Below are positions 19,101 through 29,448 of a DNA stretch of 64,000 nt, piece by piece. This DNA is from Schizochytrium sp. TIO01. Its lineage: Eukaryota; Sar; Bigyra; Thraustochytrida; Thraustochytriidae. Made by a program: the position numbers and the translations under genes. The stretch lies in the NCBI GenBank assembly GCA_004764695.1, contig SMSO01000031.1, forward strand, positions 4,883,048-4,947,047, read 5' to 3'. Within the stretch, counting starts at the first letter, position 1, and each line of letters opens with the position of its first letter. The notes under the pieces were generated by a model. The model worked only from the letters and a program-made list of their open reading frames with translations. It did not search any database and was not told the origin of the DNA.

Positions 19101-20189
19101 ATCTGGATTGCTAGGAATTTCTTACCAATGTGAACTTAATAGTGTTTTCTTCACCAATTGTTGTTTGGTGTACGCGCTGCATAGGGCTAGTTGTGCACTC
19201 AACTTTCTTTACCATGTATAATGGGGAAGTTGAATTGCACCGCACAAATGACATTTGGTCGGCTTGAGCTAGCAGGCAAAAATTCTTCAAATTTTCTGCA
19301 ACTTCATTAGACCACAAACATACAAACGTTCAGTGAGGTTTACCTTCAATCGTGAATGGAAAGGGGCTGCAGAAAGAGAGGGGCATCACTGGAGAAGCTA
19401 CTCCGCTTTGAGTAACTTACAGTAGTGACATTTATCGAATTTGTCCCACAAATTATATGCGCACATAACAGACTAGAGCAACGTACACTGTTTCAAGTTT
19501 CCCCTTTTTCTTTTTCCATGTTGATGGTTTACCCATACAATCAAACCAATTCAAGCGACCAGCTACGCTCCAGCTTACTGTCTACACATCCTTTGCATAC
19601 TTTTAATTACCCTGCCTCCCCTCTATCATGTTCTTACACAACAAAACAAAATTAATACAATGAAAAAATGGATATGTCTATTACATCAAAGCCTATGATA
19701 ATAGTGGGACAGAGCATGTTTTAGTCTTATTACCCGGTGACCCTTGCAAGTTAACAAGATTTTTCTCCAGCAGGATATGTCGTAGTTGTAGTTTTTTAAT
19801 TTGAGCTGCGTACTCAGTCGTTTGTATGCTCTAACGCACACAAAAAACGGTTCTGCTCTTCCTCAAGGCAATTATGAGTCTGATCGACACCAGAAAAGGT
19901 TTGAAGCTTGATAGACATAGAATGTCTACCCTCTTAGCGTACAACAAAGGAGTGTGCGTATGCAGGCATTCACTCATGATCATGCAGCACCCTTCGTCGA
20001 CCACGCATTTACCGTTCAACTAAGGTTATTTATGCCTAGACCTGCTTACAGGAGCCTAGACAAGGAAAGCCGAGCCCTTTTACTTATTTCGGCAACTTAT
20101 CAATGTACCATACAGAAGCTCAATGCTAAACACGTACCACAAGACGGGCAGAAAATCTTCAAGAAATCGAGGTCCTTGAAATTATGCAA
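19101..20189. other. Convergent 3' intergenic region
   Basis: This 1.1-kb spacer lies between HSF (+) and the OTUD6-like gene (-). I see no gene, repeat or RNA. I specifically looked for an OTU domain downstream of the minus-strand gene (DGHCLY-like motif) and found none in the frames available. Confidence 0.55.
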
Positions 20190-20648
20190 TTACTCCTTCA
20201 TCTGCTCTTCTTTTTGTTGTTCTTCCTCCTGTTGCTCTTGCTGCTGGTCTTCGATGAGACTCTGAAGTTCTTCTTTATGACGTTTTTCAAGGGCAGCTCC
20301 CTTGTCCTTAATCTCCTGAAGAATCTGCTTGCGCTCACGGTCCACTTGGGGGGTCTTCTTCTTTTTGAGCTTGCTGCGCTCCCGACGCAACTCGACCTCC
20401 TCTAGCCGCCACTGTTTAAGCTCGTGATGGTGGCGTTTCTCCATTTGGCCACGAGTCTCCTTCACGTTGGTCTCACCTTCGGCATTGGCATTTGCAGCAA
20501 CTGCTGAGACATCAATCTCTGGATCAGATGAGCCGATGGCATCAACGCCCTCCATGGAGGAGGTGCCATTTTTGGTGGAGGCATCGCCGCTCAAAGGATC
20601 AAAACGGCGCGCTTGCGTCTTCGAACGCTTGCGGCGGGACTTGGCCAT
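20190..20648 (-). CDS. Small coiled-coil protein resembling the OTUD6 N-terminal region
   Basis: 152 residues, basic start MAKSRRKRSKTQARR, then a charged coiled coil from about residue 60 to the end. The stretch with QMEKRHHHELKQWRLEE, KKKKTPQVDRERKQI and ALEKRHKEELQSL has the layout of the N-terminal region of OTUD6-type deubiquitinases ('RHRKEKKEL ... VPKNDKKRRKQL ... KHREEL'). The OTU catalytic domain is absent; the frame closes after a Glu/Gln-rich tail. It may be a standalone module, a truncated copy, or a distinct coiled-coil protein with convergent charge pattern. The ATG at 20648 is clear. Cellular role unknown; the basic N-terminus could be a nuclear or nucleolar signal (inference). 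Confidence 0.75.
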   Translation of the reverse strand: MAKSRRKRSKTQARRFDPLSGDASTKNGTSSMEGVDAIGSSDPEIDVSAVAANANAEGETNVKETRGQMEKRHHHELKQWRLEEVELRRERSKLKKKKTPQVDRERKQILQEIKDKGAALEKRHKEELQSLIEDQQQEQQEEEQQKEEQMKE

Positions 20649-21426
20649 CCTGAGACCTAAGTTTCACAATAACTTCGAAATCTCTGCGTTCCCAGATGCA
20701 GTTTTGGCGGGCGGTTCCTGCGAGAGATAACTCAGAATTGACTTTTTCGTTTCCATCCACTCAATTCAAAAGGCGTTTCATTAGATGTACTAGGCCTAAA
20801 CAATAGGACTACTAAACCTAGATGGAATTGTCTCTTGAAGGATTCTGATAATGGGACAAGAAGTAATTCAGCATAAGCAGAGAAAAGATAGAAGTAGGCC
20901 TATAGCACGATGAGTTCATATTGGTACTAACTCGCATAAAATTCGACGAGAATATACTTCATAACACACGTAATTGCATACAGATTTAAGAAGAATAAGG
21001 ATGAGACTTTTGTCAAGAGTAGTAGGCTGATTAGTGTTAGTGAAGATTGTGCAAGACTTTAGTTGGTTGTTTATATGATTAGACACGCATAAATGCATTT
21101 CCTTTTAAAGCATAGTAGTAAACTTTTCCAATTATTCTGAAAGACCAATAGAAACAAACGTTCCCAACTTGTACATGTGGGCAAAGCGAAACAAAGTAAG
21201 GAATGTAGAATTCAATAAGCATCTAATGATTCAACTTTACTAACGGCAAATCGTATAAAAAGATTCCAGAACAATCAGGCTTATTAATGGGTCATAAATG
21301 GGAGATCTAAACCTTGATGCGCTATATATAACCTGTTTCATGTCAGTGATTTGCAAGGAAAAATAGAATTTTCTTCCTTTTCATTAATTCGAAGCGAACA
21401 AAACCGATTTGCAATAAAAACATTCA
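20649..21426. other. Intergenic, upstream of the OTUD6-like gene and 3' of MOT1
   Basis: This 778-base AT-rich spacer separates two minus-strand genes. No recognisable element was seen. Confidence 0.5.
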
Positions 21427-24400
21427 CTACATAATGCCTCCATCTAGCTTCTGCACAAATGCGGCAACATCGAAGTCTTTATATTCAGTATCGTGAGGAT
21501 CGATTTCTTCATGTACTTTGTCAAGACTGTCAGCCATGGAGTCAGGTAGATCAAGAGCCTGGAGAATTTCGTCTGTACGCATACTATCAACGTTGCTATT
21601 AGCACTATCCACTACCCTATCGGCAACATGTTGCTTAAAGCGCTGCAAACCAAGCACGCGCTCCTCCACAGTGTAGCGAGATAGCAATCTATAAACATTT
21701 ACAGCCCGAAGCTGACCAAGCCGATGAGCCCGGTCCATCGCTTGCAAGTCGTTCATGGGATTCCAGTCATGCTCAACAAAGATGACCACATTTGCACCAG
21801 TAAGGTTTAACCCTTGACCACCTACTTTGGTCGTCGCCAAAAGTACTTGAATGCCAGGTTCTGTGTTAAAACGATTAACAATGGCCTGGCGATCATGCGC
21901 AGCAATGGAACCATCGAGTCGCAAAAACCCTAGAGCACCATGAAGCGCCCCTTGTAGGACTTGCTCTTCAATCAGATCTAAGGTTCCTGTCCACTGAGTG
22001 AACACCAGAGCTTTTGCAGGGAGATCTGCATTTGTTGTTGCATCTTGGCCCTTTGAGTCAAGAGCAGAACTACTACTATCTTCATCGCTCACCATTGAAG
22101 ATAAACGAGCATCACCCACCCCTGTTGCAGTTGATACAGATGGCAGTACAACATTACGAAGCAAGTCCACGAGTGCACGGAATTTGCCCGATGCACGATA
22201 CCCATCCTCTTGTGCAGAAGATAACTTGGCCTCCAAGAGCCTTCGCTGCAATCGATCCTTTGTATGGCGCTTCATGCTTCGCAAGGAGAGCAAAGGGTGA
22301 GTGCATGCCATCAAGAGTCTAGCTGTATGACCCAATGCATCTTTTTCAGCTGCCCGAACGTCGCCCTTAAGAGCAGCATACAAACGAGCTTGTACAGGTG
22401 CCATATCAGTGATTAAATCCTGAACGATCTTGGGTGGCAAATCTTGCAAGACAGCCTCTTTCGTTCTGCGAAGTAGAAACGGAAGAATCTTCCGTCTCAA
22501 GCCCTCAAGGGCCTCGGCAGCGCGTATACTTTCTAATTCACGTTGTTGCTCTCGCTTAGTCATCTTTGATGACGTAACCGGTGCACTCGTACCTGATGAA
22601 ATACCGTCCCCTTCTTCATCTTCTGCAGCTTGGAGTGAAACTGAGTCCTTCGCAAGGATAGCACGAGACGCCCGAACTGGCTTGGCAACGTTTTGTTCAA
22701 AGCTAGAAACATCTCCTAAGTAACCCGGCATAAGAAAGTCAAATACACTCCACAAGTCAAGCACGTCATTATGTACCGGTGTACCTGTGATAGCGAGCCG
22801 ATGAACTGCACTAGCACCAATCTGTTTGCATTTTTCAGCAGCAGATGTATAGGGATTGCGAATGCTATGAGCTTCATCAATGACCATAAGACGCCACTGT
22901 AAACCAGTGCGTACGATACGATCAACATCGCGCGTGAGGACATTATAAGAAACCACCATAACAGCATGAGTTGAAGCATTTCCAGGATCTGCCATAAACT
23001 GCAGCAAGCGGACTAACTCCATCCCTCGATCACGAGGATCGCCTACGTAAGCAAAAGCACGGAGGGAGTCATGATACCAACGATGAATCTCCTCACACCA
23101 ATGACCTGTGAGAGATGACGGACAAACTACGAGAGAACATTCAGGAGTCTTTCGGTCAGCAAGACTTGTCATAAGTGTAAGCGCCATCAGCGTTTTTCCT
23201 AAACCAAGATCGTCACACAAAGCCCCGGAAAGACCGTGTTTGGCAAGAAACGCAAGCCAACACACGCCTTCCCTCTGATAGGATCGCAGCTCGATTCCTG
23301 CATTTCTAGCATAACCGAGAACCCCAAGCGCGTCATGCTCAGAAGATGCTCCAGCGAGAAGTGTATCTAGAAATTCGTGCCCCTTTCTCCGGAGACTCTT
23401 GCACTGGTTTACTTCATGAATGTAAGTTATGCTTTCAGGCATATGAGCATTACGCTCAATTGGTGCAACTTGGATGAGCATAGCAAGAATTCGAGCAGAC
23501 AAATCTCGTACTTTTTCTGATGAAGCGTCGTGAAGCAATGGCATGATTATAGGGACCAAGCCAGCAGAGAAGGGAAGAAAACGAAGCGATGGGTCAACGC
23601 GATCATTCACGAGATTTGCAATCAACGTAAGCCCAGAAGCACGAGCATCCTCCGTTTGGGAAGTGTCCTCAATAATAGGCAGAATTACTTGGTGAATGCA
23701 ATCCCAAGTAGCTGCTGCGAGATCATCCCAGGAGTTAAGGGCACAAATTAACCCAGTAATGGGATCCAGAATGCCACTTTCTGTGGTGACAAGATTTAAC
23801 AGCGAATTTCGAAGATATTGCAGAGCCTTCGGCATTGTAATCTCTTTGGCAAAGGTAGCACAGGCCCAGATAGCACAAGGCTCTGAAGCACGCAAGCGTT
23901 CATCCATTTCAGGTAGCAAATTCCACAGCATATCCGTGTCGGGGTAGAGAGTAACAAGGTAGCGAAAGAAAGATTCTGCTCGTGGCCAGGTAGCAGTCAG
24001 TAGCTTCTTGGATGCCTTGGTGCGTGCTTTCGTTTTGCTTTCATCAACAATCTTCCCCAAAAGTGTGGCAAGGCCATGTGCTAATGTTTCGTGCTCTACA
24101 CCTTGTGTCTCATGCAAAAGCGCTGGAATTAGAGGCTTCAGAAACGGCCCAACTTCACCGACAAACGGATCATCGCTTGAGAGAGCACGAACTTTGGCCA
24201 CTTGAAAAAGCGCCTCCTGGCGTACTTGGGCACTGGCAAGGGCGGCAGACAGTCCCTGAATACAACCCAGAGCGTGATCGCGAGCACCGGCGGTTGTTTC
24301 ATTCCATCGTCGGGCATCCTCCCTTGACTCTGGTTCGGGCAGCTGAGTCACCCACTTTTGGACTGTGTTCTCTACAAAATCGTGCGCAAGATCTACGACT

Positions 24401-26724
24401 TTAATATTTGCGAATGAGGCTTCAAATACAGGAAACGAATTCGTAATTTCTTCTTCATTCAGACCAGCATCTCGATAGCAATTCATTAAAAATGCACATG
24501 AGGCCTCAAGTGTATTGCGAGCTGTGACAACGCTGTCGATAGACTGCAAAGCCCAATCTCGGGTGAGACATTGTTCGCATGCCCTTTCGAGTTTTTCCAA
24601 ATGAAAAATCATTGTTGTAGCTGCAACCCGTAAGACTGTCATGAAGCTTTCCTGGTTCTGTAAGTGGGGTAGCTGGGCAGCCAAAAGATCACCCACAATG
24701 CAATTCTCCTGGTCAAATAGATAGCTCAAAGCCGTAGCACCCCCTCCACTAGCATGCTGAGAATCAAGACAGGTCAAGATGATTTCATTCAATTCTGATG
24801 TAGACAATAAACCGAGATGGCGACTTACAAGTTCCGCCCACACGCGACGAGCAAGTTCAAAGTTTACGTCTCTTTGCAAAGTTGCATGCATGGTTTTTCT
24901 AAACCAACTGTATACTCTGGCATGGTTTGCTGACGTAAGAAGTGCACCAGCATTACATGCCATTAGGCACAGCATTCGAAGACCAATATGCTGTACTTGG
25001 GTGGTGGAATGCCCCATCATGGTATCCATTACCTCAGAAATGGACGTTTGATCTGCCACATCAGGTGAAGCAAGTATAGCTGAAGTTGCGAGGAGTGCCA
25101 CACTTTCAGAGGTTGCAAGACCTACATCATCTAATTTTCCAAGCAAATCCCAGAGAGCAATACATGCGGCTTCCTTAGATTCGCTCATTGAGCTAAAGAC
25201 TTGTGCTGCGAGGTCTGTATTGAAATTGGCCGATTCAAGATCTGTTTCTGGACCCCAAATACAGATAAGAGCTACATCAGCGGCAGCGCGCCGAATCTCG
25301 TCGTTATAGGCTGCTGAGTCGGAGAGTGTACCTTCTTCCGTATCAATATTCTCTTGCGATTCCTTGAATAGAATTTGGCCGATCGTGCTAAGACATTTTG
25401 TGGAAAGTGCGTCCCGGAGTGCTTCCGAACTCAAGAGTAAAAACTTCGCCGCAAGCAGGCCTGCGTAACGTCTTCCCCACAATGTCGATGCACCCATATT
25501 CCGAACGGCATCAGTAGCTCCAATCTGTAAATCTTTGCCCAGGGTCGTCTGGGCAAACATAAAGCAGAGCGCGTCAATAACTTGCAGAGCGCACGGACTA
25601 CCATGTGCGTTTGCTGTGGCAATGGCAAGAAGACGTGCACAGGATTCTCGAACAGGTGCAACCACACTATCTGCAGCATAATCGCCAAAGCGGTCCATCC
25701 CAAGAACACTAAGACAACGAACCGCAAGGTCTTCCAGGCACGTCGGGTGCCACTCTGAATGCGGGGAAAGAAATGCTCCGAGAGCTGTTGCAGAACCGTG
25801 TCTGGCTTCCCAGCGATCACTTAAGAGATGTTGCGCAAGAACGATCCATACTCCTGCAGCTTGAGAAGCAGCAGTTTTACCTTTGAAAGATGATTCCGCG
25901 ACAAGTTTCTTGAGATCATCCTCCATGTCGGTGGCGTTGCCTGATGACCTTGCTGCAATTTGGACACGAGCTTGAGCAATTTCACGCGCGCTTCGTTTCA
26001 AGCCTCGTGCCCTTGCATCGTTTTTTGATGATCTTGCGGATGTGCTACTAACGCTTTGGCTCGATGTTTGGGACGAAGCTGTAATAGAAAGAAGGTCAGC
26101 CACACCAGGGTTGGTTGTGAGAGTCTCGTCGCGTTCTTCGTCAGATTCCGCATCCAGATCATCGTCGTCAACAAGATCTTCATCATCAGGAACTGTATTG
26201 CCAGGATCGTAAGCGGCCAGTCGAAGATTGCGCAGTACCTCTGCGCGTTCTCGTTGAAGGTCCTTGTCAATCTGCGTTGGAGCTCCACGTCGACGTTTAA
26301 TGGCGCGAGAGAGCAAGGGCTTAGCGTGTTTGAAGATAAGGTCTAGATCTACGCGCTCAAAAGAAAGCAAATTTATCCGTGCTTTGACCCGATCAATCAT
26401 TTTTTTACTTTCTTGCATATCATTTAGTAATGGGGATAACGCAACTTCGAGTGTTGCAGCCGCTGCCATGCGGGATTCCCAAGCATTGCTTACACATATA
26501 GTACAAATTTCTGCGAAGGCCCAAGAAATAAGCCCAGGATCGTATGTCGCTTCGGTATCCTCGCTAAGCGCATTTGCTAGTTCTGAACCAAGCTGCGATG
26601 CAGCAGTTTCTCTGGCTACCGCACTACGAGCTGCGTTTCGTAATATGGTGGTTGCAAAGCGTTCAGTGACAACCCATTTATCATGAATAAGCCAATAATA
26701 TAATACATTCCAGAGACATTTCAT
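21427..26724 (-). CDS. MOT1: MOT1/BTAF1 homologue, Snf2-family TBP-displacing ATPase
   Basis: 1765 residues, close to the family's 1850. The N-terminal ~1120 residues are HEAT-repeat-rich, starting with a Mot1-like first repeat (ARETAASQLGSELANAL ... WESRMAAAATLEVAL). The Snf2 ATPase follows: YQREGVCWLAFL, motif I DDLGLGKT (~1173), DEAH box MVIDEAHSIRN (~1285), then the helicase C lobe with LVFTQWTGTLDLIEEQV, FLRLDGSIAAHDRQ and MDRAHRLGQ (~1666). A C-terminal tail has the Mot1-style NSNVDSMRTDEILQAL. Known role: removes TBP from DNA in the nucleus using ATP. Single uninterrupted exon. The first ~18 residues look unlike the family and may not be the true start. Divergent from the SET gene, sharing an 816-base upstream region. 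Confidence 0.96.
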   Translation of the reverse strand: MKCLWNVLYYWLIHDKWVVTERFATTILRNAARSAVARETAASQLGSELANALSEDTEATYDPGLISWAFAEICTICVSNAWESRMAAAATLEVALSPLLNDMQESKKMIDRVKARINLLSFERVDLDLIFKHAKPLLSRAIKRRRGAPTQIDKDLQRERAEVLRNLRLAAYDPGNTVPDDEDLVDDDDLDAESDEERDETLTTNPGVADLLSITASSQTSSQSVSSTSARSSKNDARARGLKRSAREIAQARVQIAARSSGNATDMEDDLKKLVAESSFKGKTAASQAAGVWIVLAQHLLSDRWEARHGSATALGAFLSPHSEWHPTCLEDLAVRCLSVLGMDRFGDYAADSVVAPVRESCARLLAIATANAHGSPCALQVIDALCFMFAQTTLGKDLQIGATDAVRNMGASTLWGRRYAGLLAAKFLLLSSEALRDALSTKCLSTIGQILFKESQENIDTEEGTLSDSAAYNDEIRRAAADVALICIWGPETDLESANFNTDLAAQVFSSMSESKEAACIALWDLLGKLDDVGLATSESVALLATSAILASPDVADQTSISEVMDTMMGHSTTQVQHIGLRMLCLMACNAGALLTSANHARVYSWFRKTMHATLQRDVNFELARRVWAELVSRHLGLLSTSELNEIILTCLDSQHASGGGATALSYLFDQENCIVGDLLAAQLPHLQNQESFMTVLRVAATTMIFHLEKLERACEQCLTRDWALQSIDSVVTARNTLEASCAFLMNCYRDAGLNEEEITNSFPVFEASFANIKVVDLAHDFVENTVQKWVTQLPEPESREDARRWNETTAGARDHALGCIQGLSAALASAQVRQEALFQVAKVRALSSDDPFVGEVGPFLKPLIPALLHETQGVEHETLAHGLATLLGKIVDESKTKARTKASKKLLTATWPRAESFFRYLVTLYPDTDMLWNLLPEMDERLRASEPCAIWACATFAKEITMPKALQYLRNSLLNLVTTESGILDPITGLICALNSWDDLAAATWDCIHQVILPIIEDTSQTEDARASGLTLIANLVNDRVDPSLRFLPFSAGLVPIIMPLLHDASSEKVRDLSARILAMLIQVAPIERNAHMPESITYIHEVNQCKSLRRKGHEFLDTLLAGASSEHDALGVLGYARNAGIELRSYQREGVCWLAFLAKHGLSGALCDDLGLGKTLMALTLMTSLADRKTPECSLVVCPSSLTGHWCEEIHRWYHDSLRAFAYVGDPRDRGMELVRLLQFMADPGNASTHAVMVVSYNVLTRDVDRIVRTGLQWRLMVIDEAHSIRNPYTSAAEKCKQIGASAVHRLAITGTPVHNDVLDLWSVFDFLMPGYLGDVSSFEQNVAKPVRASRAILAKDSVSLQAAEDEEGDGISSGTSAPVTSSKMTKREQQRELESIRAAEALEGLRRKILPFLLRRTKEAVLQDLPPKIVQDLITDMAPVQARLYAALKGDVRAAEKDALGHTARLLMACTHPLLSLRSMKRHTKDRLQRRLLEAKLSSAQEDGYRASGKFRALVDLLRNVVLPSVSTATGVGDARLSSMVSDEDSSSSALDSKGQDATTNADLPAKALVFTQWTGTLDLIEEQVLQGALHGALGFLRLDGSIAAHDRQAIVNRFNTEPGIQVLLATTKVGGQGLNLTGANVVIFVEHDWNPMNDLQAMDRAHRLGQLRAVNVYRLLSRYTVEERVLGLQRFKQHVADRVVDSANSNVDSMRTDEILQALDLPDSMADSLDKVHEEIDPHDTEYKDFDVAAFVQKLDGGIM

Positions 26725-27540
26725 GTCACGTCAGTGCGTGTATTTGTTTAAAAAAATTGTCAAATGTGTTGCGTACGTTTCAAAGTGAATTCAACAGAGT
26801 GTTATTTTATTAGTGCTCCGCTCACCACCACAAGTTCATCGTTCTACTCTTCAAAAACATATCCATGGTCCTCCTTCGCTAGCTCGTCGTAACCTTTTTG
26901 CAAGTTATAATAATTGCGTCACTTTCAACTCTCGGCGTGAAGCTTAAACGAGCCATCTCTCCTTTGGAGGCTCGACTGGGCTTGATTGTTGCGAAGTTTC
27001 TTGAGACTTGCGTTCATCCGTACATCCAACCCCAGTCGTGTGGTCCAAGCTGATGTTCACCTCAGACGCCTAGGTTTGCGGTGCTTCCAGAACCTACACT
27101 GAAGCAGCTGCACGAGGCGTCGCCACGCAGGTTTCCGCGCAGTGGCCATATTCGCTCCGTGAAATCGAGTTTGTACAAACCGGATTGACCCTCAAAATAA
27201 AATCACAAACCATCAAAACCGAAGCTTATTTCAATGCAATTTTTCGTTTAATTTATAGTTGCTCCAGACATCTATCTCTTCATATATGACTTCTGTGCTT
27301 GTAGAGACTCTTCTCCTGACGGCTGTCTTGCCGAGAAGACGAGTTTGTTCATATTTTTGCTGTAATGTATTTTATACTTTGTTTTTTTGCGAGGTATAGG
27401 TTACCATCGTACAAACTGCAATTCGATTTGATGATGAATTCGTATTCAATAGATTAAAAATAATCGTTCGAGCTAGAATTTATCAATAAAAATCGGCAGC
27501 TCACGACTCAAACCAGGTACTCATAAGCTCAACCTTCACA
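26725..27540. promoter_or_regulatory. Shared divergent upstream region of MOT1 and the SET gene
   Basis: 816 bases between two divergently oriented starts, so it should contain both promoters. Moderately AT-rich, with no clear TATA box adjacent to either start and no gene. The role is inferred from layout only. Confidence 0.5.
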
Positions 27541-28491
27541 ATGAGAGCCGGCCTTGCGTGGTGGCCTGCGCTTCTGCGATGGTTGGTGGCTCAGGAAGCC
27601 GATGTTCCTTCTCCTGAGCTCTGGGAGCCTCGCATGGCTCCATCCACTTTCATGGCTTCTGGTCATGGTGAGTCAGGTGGCACTTGCGAAGGCTCTGCTG
27701 CCAGTGAGACTGCTGTAGAACAGTGCAGAGGGACCTCTCCTGCGAAAACAGGGGGCGTTGGAGACGACGATATGGAAGTTTCTTCAGGTGTAGGCCTCTT
27801 TGCCACGGACAGGATCGAAGTCCACGAAACTTTATTCGAACTACCGCCTTCGATATTTGTCAAAGGTGACCGCTGGGAGCTTGCAGAATGGCTTGTGCGT
27901 GAAAATCTTACACTCGAAGTGATCCGTGTGCAGCAAGAAGTGTGCGAGAGTCGGCCTGAGGACTGTGCTGAAATGGGCGAGCTGGCCGAAGATGATGTTC
28001 TTGAAGCAGAGACCTGGAAACCATACTTAGACAGCCTACCACAAACTCATGAAAGGTTACCGCTTGGGAATGTATTCCTGCAGGCAGTTGCAGCTGATGA
28101 TCCTCGTGAGCGGACCATGGAGGCTTCTGATCCAATCATCCGTGACGCTGTGGACTTTATGCCGGACTGGATGCACGAGATTGAGGACGGTTTGGGACGA
28201 TGGCTTTTTGCGAATGCCCTTGTCGTCAGTCGCCTTCACAAAGTTTGGTATCGAGATATCTTTGGCGACTGGGAATTGACTACTGCGCTTGTGCCTCTTG
28301 CGGACTTAATCAACGCGCCCGCCCCTGGCCAGAAGGCCAATGTTCTCTGCGAGACAAGTCGAAAGTCTGGGTTCTTTGTCTGCAAGTCAACGGTCGAGAT
28401 TCCGCCTGGGGAGCAACTGGTTGTGCACTATGGCGACCCCGATGCATCTCGAGAGAGCTTAATCTCTACATTTGGTCTGCTGCTCGGATAG
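27541..28491 (+). CDS. SET-domain protein (SETD3/SETD6/RuBisCO LSMT-like)
   Basis: 316 residues. Residues ~82-296 read as an LSMT-type SET domain: GVGLFATDRI near the start, then an iSET-like insert (KPYLDSLPQTHERLP), LVPLADLINAPAPGQKANV (~254) and IPPGEQLVVHYGDPDASRESLISTFG at the end. This class methylates lysine or histidine in proteins with SAM. Odd: the usual Asn-His pair (NHS motif) is Asn-Ala, and the Rubis-subs-bind C-terminal domain is missing, so the protein is short. The N-terminus (MRAGLAWWPALLRWLVAQEA) is hydrophobic and could be a signal or targeting peptide, unusual for this family. The ATG sits in a CACAATG context. Activity and location uncertain. Confidence 0.88.
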   Translation: MRAGLAWWPALLRWLVAQEADVPSPELWEPRMAPSTFMASGHGESGGTCEGSAASETAVEQCRGTSPAKTGGVGDDDMEVSSGVGLFATDRIEVHETLFELPPSIFVKGDRWELAEWLVRENLTLEVIRVQQEVCESRPEDCAEMGELAEDDVLEAETWKPYLDSLPQTHERLPLGNVFLQAVAADDPRERTMEASDPIIRDAVDFMPDWMHEIEDGLGRWLFANALVVSRLHKVWYRDIFGDWELTTALVPLADLINAPAPGQKANVLCETSRKSGFFVCKSTVEIPPGEQLVVHYGDPDASRESLISTFGLLLG

Positions 28492-29448
28492 TTATCTGAT
28501 ATATTGCTCTCGTAACTGGGCCACTGTTTATGCATGCATTTCGTTCAAATTATTATTTTGATTTTGAGTTCATCAGCGGGCTTCACGTCCTGCGTTTGCT
28601 AGACGAGTGTCTGCATACCATTGTGTAAAATATAAATATTTGATACCTTGCAAGTCATGTCTAAACCTTTGCTTACGTCACTTAAGGAAAAAGCATCTCT
28701 CCAAACAACCCTCATCACACCGTTCCCGTTCAGATGACTTTATTCTACAATAGTGTAACCAAGTATTATCAAGACAGATAAGTGGCTTCATCAACATTTC
28801 TAAAGTGGTTCTAATAATGATAGCCAGCACAATTGCGAGTACTCCCGCACATAAGTTGGGTGTGGTTAGTCATTTTTAATTTCCTTTGTTGCACAGGTCG
28901 TATCAGTTGCTCCGCGTAGTTTTCTTGACCATATTTTACTTTATTCTTCAGAGTCTTTGTTGCCCTCCTCATCAAAATCTTTTCTTCATTTGTCTTCAAT
29001 CAAGCTATCAGCTAGATTAGCAATTCTAAGGTTACCTTTCACATCGTTGAAATATATATATTTCCCAGGCAGCCTCGGACAACACAACATCTCAGCGATC
29101 TTGAAGTCGTACGAGTGAAGCTGTTGTGAAGTCTTCCTTGCAGTTCTGTTCTCTTCAACGATCATAATAACAACATAAAGAAAGAATTTGCCAATACCAT
29201 AAGTCTGTCTACCTAGAACCCTAATTACTCCTACCTAACTCTCTCATTTCCTTAATCCCCTCAATTATGAAAAGAACTTGAACTCGGCAAGTCAATAATT
29301 TAATTGCAATCTTCTTTCCCGGTCGGACGCCCCATTGTCCTCGAGGCAGAGCTCGATCCCAGCGTCGTTAGTGTCTCGTTTGCGCTACTTTCGTCACAAT
29401 CTTTCCTCTGCGCGCTAACCTTGTCTCTCGCTGCGAGGATACTTTACC
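28492..29448. other. Intergenic with upstream region of the BI-1/Lifeguard gene
   Basis: 957 bases. A TATATATA at 29053-29060, about 390 bases before the Lifeguard ATG, is a candidate core promoter element; a 5' UTR (perhaps with an intron) would fill the gap. Weak evidence. No gene. Confidence 0.4.
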
